Shown one piece after another: positions 18,416 to 28,154 of a DNA stretch of 53,305 bases. The position numbers and the translations under genes were made by a program. The notes beneath the pieces were generated by a model. The model did no database searches. It was not told where the DNA came from and saw only the letters and a list, made by a program, of their open reading frames with translations. How positions within the stretch are numbered: position 1 is the first letter of the stretch; the number at the start of each line of letters is the position of its first letter. The stretch covers positions 1 through 53,305 of the forward strand of contig MDLA01000049.1 in assembly GCA_001730015.1 (NCBI GenBank), given 5' to 3'. The stretch comes from Chromatiales bacterium (ex Bugula neritina AB1). Its GTDB lineage: Bacteria; Pseudomonadota; Gammaproteobacteria; Granulosicoccales; Granulosicoccaceae.

Positions 18416-18997
18416 ATGAACAGCGTTACTACGCAAAATGACGAACCTGAGGAGCCCTCTGAGTATCTCGAACCCAGTAAATCACAGCGTAAGCGTGAAG
18501 CCCGCAGCGTACAGGCTTTAGCTGAGACTCTGGTGAATTTGCAGCCCGCCAGGCTTGATCAATTACCATTAACCGACCAGATCCATTATGCAGTGAGCCA
18601 TTGCCCACCACCTGCCACCCGAGGTGCACGCAAGCGCCAGCTCCAATTTATCGGTAAGCTTCTTCGCAAAACAGAATCAATAGAAGAGCTGCGACATTTG
18701 CTTGAACACCCGCAGCATGCGTCGGCGGCGGCCCACCATGAAGCAATGCGCAACAATCTACTGGAGTCATTTACTGATCACGCCGATGAGCTATTGCGGC
18801 ACTATCCTGAAATAAATCTGCAGCAGGCCCGCCAGCTAGTTAGAAGCGCAACAAAGGAAGTAAAACTGCAGCAGGAAAATCAACAGAACAGCCCGGTCAA
18901 AAACAGCACTGAAAGCGCCAGCGCCAGCACAATCAGAAATACAAAGCCGTCAAAAGCGCTGTTGAAAATGCTGTTAAATCACGATAGCAAGCAATAG
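18416..18997 (+). CDS. darP: Ribosome biogenesis factor DarP (YjgA, DUF615)
   Basis: Assists late assembly of the 50S ribosomal subunit, binding 23S rRNA. Of 193 residues from ATG 18416 (an upstream in-frame start at 18377 lacks support), the family signature KSQRKREAR is followed by the core ARKRQLQFIGKLLR and a C-terminal KALLKMLL segment. It is acidic at the N-terminus and basic elsewhere. In Pseudomonas and E. coli it neighbours tldD/pmbA; here it is convergent with yhdP only nine bases away and neither protease gene is present. Confidence 0.9.
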   Translation: MNSVTTQNDEPEEPSEYLEPSKSQRKREARSVQALAETLVNLQPARLDQLPLTDQIHYAVSHCPPPATRGARKRQLQFIGKLLRKTESIEELRHLLEHPQHASAAAHHEAMRNNLLESFTDHADELLRHYPEINLQQARQLVRSATKEVKLQQENQQNSPVKNSTESASASTIRNTKPSKALLKMLLNHDSKQ

Positions 18998-19006
18998 CCC
19001 GCCAAT

Positions 19007-22000
19007 TCATCGACTTGCTTCAGGCCCTGGTACGTGTAAGTTCACCGTCTCCCATATTGGTTCATCCCATGAACCCTGCAGGGTAAATCGTCGCCTGCCA
19101 ATCTCGTCGAGGTTTACACCGAGCCCTTTCAGCAATCCATCAGCTACCAGTGCGGTGACACCTGCGGCCGGCCCACCGGACAAAACACCGATAATCGGTA
19201 GTGCACCGCTAACTCTGGGCAGCACATCAACGCTCTGGTTATAGGTCTGGTTAACAAAATCAGTATCACCCAATACCAGGATTTCTGCGACTGGCCCGGT
19301 TAACAAAAGATTCTGCGATGAGGCAAGACCATTAGCGATGGCGAAATTGCCACTTAACAAACGATACTCCAGCCCAGTGCTGACGAGGTCGCGAAAATCC
19401 AGTGTCAAACGTCTCGGCAATGCCTGCAGGGCAAACAACCCGAGAATTCTGCCGGCGCCCGGCTCGACGGACAATATCCGGCCATCACGCACAGAAAAGA
19501 ACAGCTGACCGGTCATGTCAGGTAAATCAGGTTTATAAGCGGCAGACGGCCAGCTAAGAGACAGGGCCGCTTCACCCTCACCATCTGCGAAGGTACTACC
19601 TCCCCCCATCGCACTGATACTATTACCAACATCATCAAAAGTTGCATTTAGATCAATTGTGGTTGTATGTGAGACGGCTCCCCCTTGATCATTTATCTCC
19701 CATCTCCCACTTCCGCTGACGCGCAATTCCTTCTGGCGTGCGGTTAGCGCTGTGATCGACATCCCACTCTCTGCCGGCTGCGTTCTCACTGCTACCCGTG
19801 CAAAACGCCAATTATCCCATTTCAATTCCTTAACGGACATATCGAGTGGAGGCAACTTTCTGGGGTCAAGTGGACGATTTGTCACATCCGGCTCTGCCTC
19901 GGAGGCGGTACCGATCGCTGCAAGAATCTCCCGATCCAGCACATCAAGATTTACAATAATCGGCTCATTTGACAGTGGATCTTTACGCAGCAGCATTTCA
20001 CCGTTTGCAAAACTGTTTTCAAGCCGGTGAACCTGATGCGTACCATCTCGATAGGCTATGTAAACCGCCTCCCCCATATTGCGAGTACCCACCTTCAGTG
20101 CACGCATATTTACCTTGGCAAACAGAGGGAATGCCTCTGAAGACGACTCGTCTCTGTCTGACTCGCCTAGTTCCAGGCCGAATCTTATCCACCCCAGTGC
20201 GTCAACCTGCCCTGCGTCGCCATGAACAGCAATACCACGCCAGGGTAAAACGGTATTATCTGAACCTCCAAGCGCTACCGCCATCGCCTCCAGTTTCTGG
20301 TCGTCGCTCACCCGAACTCTCGCTTTCGCCAATCCGGGAATCTCAATCCACCAATCTTTGTCCCGATGACTGAAATCCCGATACACCCGCGCCTGCAGCA
20401 GGGTTTTAGCGGATTTTCTCAATGGCAAGGGTAACTTAATTGCTGTGCCGTCAAGATCGCTAGTCGCGATAAGCTCTACTTTTAGTTTCGCTTTCGGTGT
20501 AGCCCGGCCGATATTGAGCCTGACCTCCCAGTCAGACAACCCTTCAAACGAGTCGGTAAGCGGAATATTGTAAGAATTCAACACGCTGGCAACAGCAACC
20601 GGGCCTTCCACAACTATAGAATTAATTTCGCCTTGCCGGCCTCTCTTTTGCGTCGCCTGAATTTCAATCGGTACCCCCAGATACCTTGCCCTTAAACGTT
20701 CGGTCTGAACGCCAGTATTGTTGAAATTGAGTTCGCCGGTGACAAACTCTAGATCAAGGCCGAATTCCTTTGCACTTATCTGTGCATTCTTCAATCCGAT
20801 AGAACCATCAACCAGAAAGCTACTGCCCGTGCCCTTCCTCAACGGGATCTGTAAATCCAGAGCGAGCCGCGATGTACCGGAACCGCGCGAGTCTCCTAGA
20901 AAAACGCCAACTTTTTTCGCAAGCGGTCCGCTTTGAACAAATTCGAGCATATCAGCCAGTGGACCAATAGCATTAGTCTGGAAATCCAGAACCGGTATTC
21001 GGAAGTTTGCGATATGCAATCGGGCATCGCTAAAACTGGCCTCACGCAACTTCCCTCGATAGACCCTCCCGCGCATTGATCTGGCATTAAAGCTCAGATT
21101 GCCATCCATTTGTGTCGCGGCTGGCCAGTCGGTTCTAAATTTAAGTGTGCTGTTGACCAGGTCCAGATCACCATCAATACGTCCTTTGCCATTTGCCGGT
21201 GAAAAATCGCTAAGATCTCCACTAACGGATATCTTGCCGCGGACTACATCACCATCGACAATTGCCACCTTTAACCATCGTAAAAGCTGCGGTTTAATCA
21301 GGCTGGTTGGGTAGTAATGCCTTAGTTTCGCTAAATTAACATGCTGAATTGTCGAATTGAGGTTGAGCAGCTTTTGCCCGGTACTCTTCAAGACCAGACT
21401 CAAGTCCAGGATAGTGGCCAAATCGAGCGTGCCAAGCGCAAAGTTATTGGTCGCTATTGTCCATTTTTCTTCACCGCCCTGAAACAGAATCTCTCCACCA
21501 ATATCAAGTGAAGGCAATGGTTCGTCAAAAGCCATCGGTGCCAGAAAATCGATGGTCTGTTTTGGCAGTGTTACTGAGCCGAAGCCATCGAGATATTCAA
21601 TATTTGCCGACAAATTCCTTACGCCCGGAAATTTGCCGAATGATTTCAGATACAATTGTTCAACATCTGCTTTCACGACGCTTACGCCACTTTTTTCACC
21701 ACCGAGCCGTACTCCAAACAGCCAGTTCCGCAAATATCCATCACTCAGCCCCTCAATGCCCGACAACGAATCCTGAGCGGTGAACGGAGCAGCAAACGCA
21801 GATAAAACACGCAACCCCTGATACGATAAATCAGGACCTGCAACACGGATCTCGCGAACACCATCGCCATCCCGCCTGCCGTTGAGATTAAGGCCGCCAA
21901 GCGGCAGAGTATCTTCACCAACACCTACATCAAAGCGGTTAAATAGAGAAGACCAGCCAGAGTCAGTTCTATTCCAGTCGAGATCTAATCCCACGGTGTC

Positions 22001-22993
22001 CGCCTTCAAGGCCACCGGGCTACGTGTCGCAGTTGCAGGCAGCTCTATCGCTAAATTGCTGGCATCCAGAATCGTCCGGACACTATTAACACGTGTACCC
22101 TGCCACTGACCCCAGCTTTGTAGATTTGCCCGCCCACTGTATGTCTGGCTCTGCTCCAGCCAGATATCGGAAATCTCATCTAGATTAATGCTGCGCGCAT
22201 CTATATAAAACTCCCCCTTCCACTGATTGATATTATTGGCATTGCCGGTAAAGTCAAAAGAGGCTGTACTTATCTGACCATTTGCGTCAGGCAAGGCACT
22301 GGTAACACGTATCTGATGTCGGTCACCTTTATTAAATGCTCTGATATTTACCCGGTCAGCCTTGTACTCTTTTCCACGCGTCACATCAGTGAGCGTGATA
22401 TCGCTATCAAGAATTGCAATACGATCTGCGTTAAACAGCCAGCTAAGCGCACTATGACCACGCTGCGCTAACGTCGGCGCTGCTGCTTCTGTCTGTTCTT
22501 GCGACTGGTTATCTTTATTTTCAGAGGGGATGTCTGCGTCCGGCTGTCGACCACGTAACCCTGCCGATTTTTGCGATATGCCGTAGCCACGCACCTTCAA
22601 CTTACCCTGCCCTTCATAGGCCACAACCAGCGACAGGTTCTTCAATTGAACACTTCGCGCTGAGAGCTTTTGCCTGATCAGCATATCGCGAACGTTCAGC
22701 TCCAGTTCCAGCGATGGCAGCACAAGCAACGTTTCCATTCCACCTTCAGACAGGATGCGGACGTCATCGAGTCTGGCACTCGCATCAAAGCCGTTCCAGA
22801 GGAGCTCTGTCTCACCTATCTGCACCGGGCTTCCAACAAAGCCACTTACAAGCGATGCAAGCTGCTCGCTGTAGTCATCGCCATAAAATACAGCCAGACG
22901 CACAAAGGCCGCCAGCAGGGCAACCAGAATAACCAATGCTGCGACCAGGTAGAAAAGCCACTTACCGGTTTTTGTAAGAGCGGTTAAAACCAT
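19007..22993 (-). CDS. yhdP: YhdP-family AsmA-like phospholipid transport protein
   Basis: A very large (1328 residues) bridge-like protein anchored by one N-terminal transmembrane helix (about 13-34) with a long periplasmic beta-groove. In E. coli YhdP, TamB and YdbH move glycerophospholipids to the outer membrane. Residues 35 onwards show the AsmA/DUF3971 repeats, and the C-terminal block ending LGVNLDEIGRRRF is characteristic of YhdP. Length agrees with E. coli (about 1266). It is the last gene of the leftward holA...rng operon, 66 bp after rng. Confidence 0.92.
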   Translation of the reverse strand: MVLTALTKTGKWLFYLVAALVILVALLAAFVRLAVFYGDDYSEQLASLVSGFVGSPVQIGETELLWNGFDASARLDDVRILSEGGMETLLVLPSLELELNVRDMLIRQKLSARSVQLKNLSLVVAYEGQGKLKVRGYGISQKSAGLRGRQPDADIPSENKDNQSQEQTEAAAPTLAQRGHSALSWLFNADRIAILDSDITLTDVTRGKEYKADRVNIRAFNKGDRHQIRVTSALPDANGQISTASFDFTGNANNINQWKGEFYIDARSINLDEISDIWLEQSQTYSGRANLQSWGQWQGTRVNSVRTILDASNLAIELPATATRSPVALKADTVGLDLDWNRTDSGWSSLFNRFDVGVGEDTLPLGGLNLNGRRDGDGVREIRVAGPDLSYQGLRVLSAFAAPFTAQDSLSGIEGLSDGYLRNWLFGVRLGGEKSGVSVVKADVEQLYLKSFGKFPGVRNLSANIEYLDGFGSVTLPKQTIDFLAPMAFDEPLPSLDIGGEILFQGGEEKWTIATNNFALGTLDLATILDLSLVLKSTGQKLLNLNSTIQHVNLAKLRHYYPTSLIKPQLLRWLKVAIVDGDVVRGKISVSGDLSDFSPANGKGRIDGDLDLVNSTLKFRTDWPAATQMDGNLSFNARSMRGRVYRGKLREASFSDARLHIANFRIPVLDFQTNAIGPLADMLEFVQSGPLAKKVGVFLGDSRGSGTSRLALDLQIPLRKGTGSSFLVDGSIGLKNAQISAKEFGLDLEFVTGELNFNNTGVQTERLRARYLGVPIEIQATQKRGRQGEINSIVVEGPVAVASVLNSYNIPLTDSFEGLSDWEVRLNIGRATPKAKLKVELIATSDLDGTAIKLPLPLRKSAKTLLQARVYRDFSHRDKDWWIEIPGLAKARVRVSDDQKLEAMAVALGGSDNTVLPWRGIAVHGDAGQVDALGWIRFGLELGESDRDESSSEAFPLFAKVNMRALKVGTRNMGEAVYIAYRDGTHQVHRLENSFANGEMLLRKDPLSNEPIIVNLDVLDREILAAIGTASEAEPDVTNRPLDPRKLPPLDMSVKELKWDNWRFARVAVRTQPAESGMSITALTARQKELRVSGSGRWEINDQGGAVSHTTTIDLNATFDDVGNSISAMGGGSTFADGEGEAALSLSWPSAAYKPDLPDMTGQLFFSVRDGRILSVEPGAGRILGLFALQALPRRLTLDFRDLVSTGLEYRLLSGNFAIANGLASSQNLLLTGPVAEILVLGDTDFVNQTYNQSVDVLPRVSGALPIIGVLSGGPAAGVTALVADGLLKGLGVNLDEIGRRRFTLQGSWDEPIWETVNLHVPGPEASR

Positions 22994-23059
22994 TCTATTT
23001 CACATGAACCCGCACAGTCTCTTTGACTCTGAATCCGTAATTATCAACTGGAAGAACCA

Positions 23060-24529
23060 CTAAACAATAACCACATCATATTGATCACGGTTGTACATTG
23101 ATTCCGGCTGCAGTCGGATTGGAACCTCAACAAATGATTCAAGTTCGGCAAAGTAGTCTGATTGCTCATCAAGGAACATATCAACGACATCGGGTGACGC
23201 CACAACCGTAAGTGATTTAACATCAAATTGTCGCACCTGGCGGATAATTTCGCGTGAAATTTCGTAACACACGGTTTCCGCCGTGCGCAACAAACCGCGT
23301 CCCGAACAGGTAGGACACTCAGAACACAAGGTTTGTTCAAGACTTTCACGTGTACGTTTTCGAGTCATCTCCACCAGCCCCAGCGATGAGACTTCGCACA
23401 CCTGTGTTTTCGCTCGATCGCGATCAAGCGCTTTTTCCATGGCCCGCATAACCTGACGTTTATGCTCTTCGATTGACATATCGATGAAATCAATAATTAT
23501 TATTCCACCCAGATTGCGCAATCTCAATTGCCTGCAAATCGCCTGCGCGGCTTCAAGGTTGGTTTTAAATATCGTTTCTTCGAGGTTACGGTGGCCGACG
23601 AATGCGCCGGTATTTACATCAACTGTAGTCATGGATTCGGTTTGATCAAAAACCAGATGGCCACCGGATTTGAGTTGAACCTTTCGCTCAAGCGCTTTCT
23701 GGATTTCATCCTCAACTCCATAAAGATCAAAAATCGGTCGCTCGCCCGGATAGTGTTCAATTCGCGGTAATATTTCTGGTAGATACTTTTCAGCAAACTC
23801 ACAAGCGGACTGATAGGACTCACGGGAGTCGATTCGAATTCTCTCCACTGACTCGCCCACTAAATCCCGCAATGTTCTTTTTACCAGCGGTAGATCGGCA
23901 TGCACCCGATCACCTGGTTGTGCGCTTGAAATCGCCGCCTCAATAGAAAGCCAGAGCTTTCGAAGAAATACCATTTCATCGGCGATCTCCTCTTCCTTCA
24001 CTCCCTCTGCAGCAGTACGAACAATATAGCCACTATTGGCATCATCATCCTGCTGGAACTTTCGAACAATTTCACGAAGACGTTCACGTTCTTCTTCGTC
24101 TTCTATTTTTGCCGAAACCCCGAGCGAGGTTTCTCCCGGCATATAGACCAGGTAACGCGACGGAGCGGTGAGACTGGTGGTAAGCCTCGCACCTTTACTG
24201 CCAAGCGGGTTTTTCAGCACCTGCACAAGAATATTCTGCTCTTCACGCAGGAGCTCTCGAATGTGCCGCTGCTGCTTCTCACCATTTTCATCAATACTGG
24301 TACTACCGGCAATATCCGACGCATGAAGAAATGCGGCGCGATCTAGACCAATATCTATAAACGCTGCTTCCATCCCGGGCAGCACACGCGCAACACGCCC
24401 CATAAATATATTACCAACCAACGTTTTCTTTGCGCGTCGCTCAATACACATTTCATTAAGCACCCCGTTTTCAACGGTGGCAACACGCGTCTCCTGAGGA
24501 GTTACATTTATGAGGATCTCTTCCAGCAT
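23060..24529 (-). CDS. rng: Ribonuclease G
   Basis: Endoribonuclease that matures the 5' end of 16S rRNA and degrades mRNA. At 489 residues it equals the E. coli protein and lacks the long RNase E C-terminal scaffold. The S1 domain covers about 36-130 (AAFIDIGLDRAAFLH). Catalytic aspartates are D304 (TTVDVNTG) and D347 (IIIIDFIDM). The zinc-link cysteines are in CSECPTCSGRG (402-412). Spacing is 17 bp after maf and 66 bp before yhdP, the usual gammaproteobacterial order. Confidence 0.96.
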   Translation of the reverse strand: MLEEILINVTPQETRVATVENGVLNEMCIERRAKKTLVGNIFMGRVARVLPGMEAAFIDIGLDRAAFLHASDIAGSTSIDENGEKQQRHIRELLREEQNILVQVLKNPLGSKGARLTTSLTAPSRYLVYMPGETSLGVSAKIEDEEERERLREIVRKFQQDDDANSGYIVRTAAEGVKEEEIADEMVFLRKLWLSIEAAISSAQPGDRVHADLPLVKRTLRDLVGESVERIRIDSRESYQSACEFAEKYLPEILPRIEHYPGERPIFDLYGVEDEIQKALERKVQLKSGGHLVFDQTESMTTVDVNTGAFVGHRNLEETIFKTNLEAAQAICRQLRLRNLGGIIIIDFIDMSIEEHKRQVMRAMEKALDRDRAKTQVCEVSSLGLVEMTRKRTRESLEQTLCSECPTCSGRGLLRTAETVCYEISREIIRQVRQFDVKSLTVVASPDVVDMFLDEQSDYFAELESFVEVPIRLQPESMYNRDQYDVVIV

Positions 24530-24546
24530 ACTGATTTATTGAACTC

Positions 24547-25191
24547 TCATTCTCTGCCACTCGCTATCGCCAGCAGCAATTGTTGTGTAGTGATACCGAA
24601 TTTCGCAAACAGGGCGGCAGTTTCATACACTGGCAGACCGACGACGTTGCTGTAGGAGCCCTCCATACGCTGCACAAATAACGCACCGGCACCCTGAATG
24701 GCATAACTGCCAGCTTTGTCCACAGGCTCACCGGTAGCCCAGTAAGCTTCAATTTGCGATTCAGACAGAACGGCGAATTCTACCGTGGTTTCACACACAA
24801 CCGATTCTTTGCGTGCAGCTAAAACCATGGCAACACCCGAGAGCACTTTGTGCCGAGCTCCTGAAAGGCGAGTCAGCATCTCTGTGCAATGGTTAGAATC
24901 ACGTGGTTTTCCGAGTATTTCACCTTCATGTTCAATTATCGTATCAGCTCCGACCACCAACCGGTCACTAAATCCAAGCCTCGCCACAGCCATTGCTTTG
25001 TCAAAAGCCAATCGGCGTACATACTGTGCCGGGGTTTCTCCTTCCATGGGCGTTTCATCAATATCTGCTGGATGCACATCTACCTGCACCCCCATCGCAG
25101 CCAAAAGGTCCTTTCGTCTGGGCGACACTGATGCAAGTACAATCGAGGGAGAAACGTGAGGCACTGTTTTCCGGGCCTCCGAAGGCGTCAC
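24547..25191 (-). CDS. maf: Maf-type nucleoside triphosphate pyrophosphatase (YhdE-like)
   Basis: Hydrolyses non-canonical or dTTP/UTP nucleotides to the monophosphate and pyrophosphate, a house-cleaning role formerly linked to septum inhibition. The 214 residues show SPRRKDLL, VVGADTII and the segment KAGSYAIQGAGALFV that places it with YhdE rather than YceF. The start is uncertain by a few codons because the first 17 residues are not conserved. It follows rlmH by 27 bp and precedes rng by 17 bp. Confidence 0.92.
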   Translation of the reverse strand: MTPSEARKTVPHVSPSIVLASVSPRRKDLLAAMGVQVDVHPADIDETPMEGETPAQYVRRLAFDKAMAVARLGFSDRLVVGADTIIEHEGEILGKPRDSNHCTEMLTRLSGARHKVLSGVAMVLAARKESVVCETTVEFAVLSESQIEAYWATGEPVDKAGSYAIQGAGALFVQRMEGSYSNVVGLPVYETAALFAKFGITTQQLLLAIASGRE

Positions 25192-25218
25192 AGTGGGATC
25201 GAAGTGATACTGAATCGC

Positions 25219-25689
25219 TTATTCGCGATGGTACGGGTGATTATTCAGCAAACTGTAGGCTCGATATATCTGCTCTGCCAGAATAACTCGAACCAGCGAG
25301 TGCGGGAATGTCATCCTCGACAGAGACCAGCGCTCGTTGCAGCTATCAAGAGCCGCATCAGACAACCCGTCAGCCCCCCCTATGATAATCGCTACGCGTC
25401 GATGGGAATCGAACCATCCAGAAAGCTTTTCAGCGACGCTCTTTGTTGAATGCATCTTGCCTTTTTCATCAAGCGCGACTCTATATGCACCATCTGGCAC
25501 TGCAGCCATCAACAGATCACCTTCCAGACGCTTTATTCGGCTTGCTTCCTCAGATTTGCTTTTTCGCGGCGAAGGTATCTCTTTTAGCACCAGCTTGCAG
25601 TCACGCCCCGGGCGGCGGGAATATTCAGCAAAGCCGTCATCAATCCACTTAGGCATTCTCGTACCAATCGCGAGCAGATGGATCTCCAT
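25219..25689 (-). CDS. rlmH: 23S rRNA pseudouridine-1915 N3-methyltransferase RlmH
   Basis: An SPOUT methyltransferase that modifies position 1915 in helix 69 of 23S rRNA on 70S ribosomes. Of 156 residues, the SAM-binding loop IIGGADG (102-108) and the strictly conserved C-terminus LNNHPYHRE are present. It is part of the leftward operon, 53 bp after rsfS. Confidence 0.96.
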   Translation of the reverse strand: MEIHLLAIGTRMPKWIDDGFAEYSRRPGRDCKLVLKEIPSPRKSKSEEASRIKRLEGDLLMAAVPDGAYRVALDEKGKMHSTKSVAEKLSGWFDSHRRVAIIIGGADGLSDAALDSCNERWSLSRMTFPHSLVRVILAEQIYRAYSLLNNHPYHRE

Positions 25690-25742
25690 TGCAATAGAAT
25701 TGCGTTAATTCTGGCCGGGATCAGCTAACGACACTACGTAAT

Positions 25743-26120
25743 TCAATTTGCCGCTGCGTCATCTGTGGGGGTGGTATCGTCATTTTCACGCTCAGCAGCA
25801 GTCACACTCCACAGCTTCTCAAGAGAATAAAAGTCCCTCGATTCTCTAGTCATTATATGCACGATGACGTCGCCGAGATCAACCAGAACCCAGTCTGCAT
25901 CACCGTCACCCTCAACACCTAGCGGGCGCACCCCAGCTGCTTTGGCTTTCTCCGAGACTTCATTGGCCAATGACTTTACATGGCGTTGCGAGGTTCCCGT
26001 TGCCACGACCATCCAGTCAGTTACTGTAGTTCGATCAGAAACATCAATGGACAGAACATCCACCCCTTTGAGATCTTCAAGTGCTGCAATAGAGAGTTGC
26101 TGCAGCTCTGCTGGAGTCAT
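25743..26120 (-). CDS. rsfS: Ribosome silencing factor RsfS
   Basis: Binds uL14 and blocks subunit joining when nutrients are low. The 125 residues carry the core DVLSIDVSDRTTVTDWMVVATG, split here as DVLSIDV and TDWMVVATGTSQRH, and the later DWVLVDLGDVIVHIM. The gene overlaps nadD by four bases (ATGA), so translation is coupled. A C-terminal acidic tail is typical. Confidence 0.95.
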   Translation of the reverse strand: MTPAELQQLSIAALEDLKGVDVLSIDVSDRTTVTDWMVVATGTSQRHVKSLANEVSEKAKAAGVRPLGVEGDGDADWVLVDLGDVIVHIMTRESRDFYSLEKLWSVTAAERENDDTTPTDDAAAN

Positions 26121-26782
26121 TGTGTATTCCCGGTATTTTTCGAATGGGTTGAAATCATAGAGACATTACTCGCGTAGAGGCGGTTTTCTCTGATGTAATT
26201 GCGCACAGCATAGGGAACAAGAAAGCGGATTTCCAATCCCTGCGACAGATCATGGCGTATTCTGCTTGAAGAAATTTCAAGTTGAGTAACCTTTAATACA
26301 GAGATTCTCTCGGCAAGAGCCCCTTTAAGTAACTCCCGGGCATGGGCCGATATCGTTTCCCCGGGACGCTCCAGCACGGCTAGATCTACACGCTGCAGAA
26401 GTTCCTGCCACCGGTGCCAGGTATCAAACGCACTGAATTGGTCCATACCAATGATCAATACAAGCGAGGCGTGAGGCACCTCGGCCCGAATCGATTCCAG
26501 AGTATCGATCGAATAAGAGGGTTGAGTTCGCTCAAGCTCACGGGTATCAATCACCATTCCGGGTACATCTGCCACCGCAAGCTTAAGCATTGCTCTTCGA
26601 TGCACGGCACTAACAAGCGCCCGTGAACGATGAGGCGGGTTACCCGAAGGAACGAATCGCAGTTCATCAAGATTGCATAGTTGCATAACCTCCTGCGCAC
26701 TGCGCAAATGGCCATTGTGTACCGGATCAAATGATCCTCCGTACACCCCTATTTTTTTTGCATCCGGGTTCAAACAAACCAT
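26117..26782 (-). CDS. nadD: Nicotinate-nucleotide adenylyltransferase NadD
   Basis: Makes deamido-NAD from NaMN and ATP. Of 221 residues, the nucleotidyltransferase signature GGSFDPVHNGHLR is at about 15-27, and the second signature SSSRIRHDL is near 185. The ATG start is at 26782; ProA ends 30 bp upstream. It is coupled to rsfS by a 4-bp overlap. Confidence 0.95.
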   Translation of the reverse strand: MVCLNPDAKKIGVYGGSFDPVHNGHLRSAQEVMQLCNLDELRFVPSGNPPHRSRALVSAVHRRAMLKLAVADVPGMVIDTRELERTQPSYSIDTLESIRAEVPHASLVLIIGMDQFSAFDTWHRWQELLQRVDLAVLERPGETISAHARELLKGALAERISVLKVTQLEISSSRIRHDLSQGLEIRFLVPYAVRNYIRENRLYASNVSMISTHSKNTGNTQ

Positions 26783-26812
26783 CCAGCATAAAAGCAGCTG
26801 TTTTTGATCATA

Positions 26813-28102
26813 TCATCGGGTTGTCCCATCACCATAGACAATAAATTTCTGTGTGGTCAGCCCTTCAACGCCAACCGGACCTCTGACATGCAATCTATCC
26901 GTACTGATCCCAATCTCGGCGCCGAGGCCATATTCAAAACCGTCAGCGAAGCAAGTAGCCGCATTAACCAATACCGAGCTCGAATCAACCTCACGGACAA
27001 ATCGACGGGAATTAGCAAGGCTCTCGGTGACAATAGCATCGGTATGTTGAGAACCGTATTTTTCAATATGGTCTATTGCGTCATCGATTCCATCGACCAC
27101 GCGGATCGACAACACCGGCGACAAATACTCTGTAACCCAGTCTTCGTCAGTAGCAGCCACTGCATCAGGAATTAATCTGCGCGTTCTCTCACACCCTCTG
27201 AGCTCAACCCCTTTTTCTGCAAAGCGCCTGGCCAGTGGTGGCAATACATCAATCGCAGATTCTTTCGCGACCAGCAGTGTTTCCATCGCACCGCAAATTC
27301 CGTAGCGATAGGTTTTTGAATTATAGGCCACGTCAATCGCTTTTTGTGCATCTGCTTCGCTATCAACGTAGACATGACAAAGTCCCTCAAGATGCTTTAT
27401 TACGGGGACTCGTGCATCGTTGCTGATTCTCTCAACCAGCCCTTTTCCACCACGCGGAATAATCACATCCACAAACCGATCCATCTGTATTAATTCCAGC
27501 ACCGCCTGCCGGTCGGTGGTATCGACTACCTGCACTATTTTCTCTGGCAAGCCGGCATCCTTTAAACCCTCAGCAATGCACGCGGCGATCGCCTGATTGG
27601 AATACAAAGCCTCTGATCCACCACGCAATATTGCAGCGTTACCCGCTTTGATACAAATAGCTGCAGCATCTGCGGTCACGTTAGGTCGGGATTCATAGAT
27701 TATCCCGATGACACCAAGCGGCACGCGCATTTTGCCAATCTGCAGACCGGACGGCTGATATTTCATATCGGTGATCTCACCGACCGGATCCGGTAGCTGC
27801 GCCACCTGTTCTATACCGGATGCCATTGCGTCTATACGAGCACCAGTCAGTTCCAATCGATCAAGTAATGCCGAATTCAACGACGATGCATGTGCTGCAT
27901 GCATATCACGACTATTCTGCTCAATAAGGCCAGACCTGGAATCACGAATAGCAGTGGCTATGTTAATCAAAGCCTTAGCCTTGGTCGCGCTGTCTGCAGT
28001 TGCTATATCACGACTCGCTCGCCGGGCAGCTTCACCCAGACGTTGCATATAGGTAGAAACACTGCTGTCGATATCTAAATCGCTGTTCATTACTTTTGTC
28101 AT
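26813..28102 (-). CDS. proA: Gamma-glutamyl phosphate reductase ProA
   Basis: Second step of proline synthesis: NADPH reduction of gamma-glutamyl phosphate to glutamate semialdehyde. The 429 residues of the aldehyde-dehydrogenase fold show [14 protein letters not shown], the [10 protein letters not shown] segment, the [11 protein letters not shown] loop and the catalytic cysteine in [12 protein letters not shown]. proB is not in the window. Its place between holA and nadD is the same as in Pseudomonas. Confidence 0.95.
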   Translation of the reverse strand: MTKVMNSDLDIDSSVSTYMQRLGEAARRASRDIATADSATKAKALINIATAIRDSRSGLIEQNSRDMHAAHASSLNSALLDRLELTGARIDAMASGIEQVAQLPDPVGEITDMKYQPSGLQIGKMRVPLGVIGIIYESRPNVTADAAAICIKAGNAAILRGGSEALYSNQAIAACIAEGLKDAGLPEKIVQVVDTTDRQAVLELIQMDRFVDVIIPRGGKGLVERISNDARVPVIKHLEGLCHVYVDSEADAQKAIDVAYNSKTYRYGICGAMETLLVAKESAIDVLPPLARRFAEKGVELRGCERTRRLIPDAVAATDEDWVTEYLSPVLSIRVVDGIDDAIDHIEKYGSQHTDAIVTESLANSRRFVREVDSSSVLVNAATCFADGFEYGLGAEIGISTDRLHVRGPVGVEGLTTQKFIVYGDGTTR

Positions 28103-28154
28103 ATTCCTGAAAATTTATCTGATTCTTAAACCAGAGCAAAACAGCTCTGTGCGA

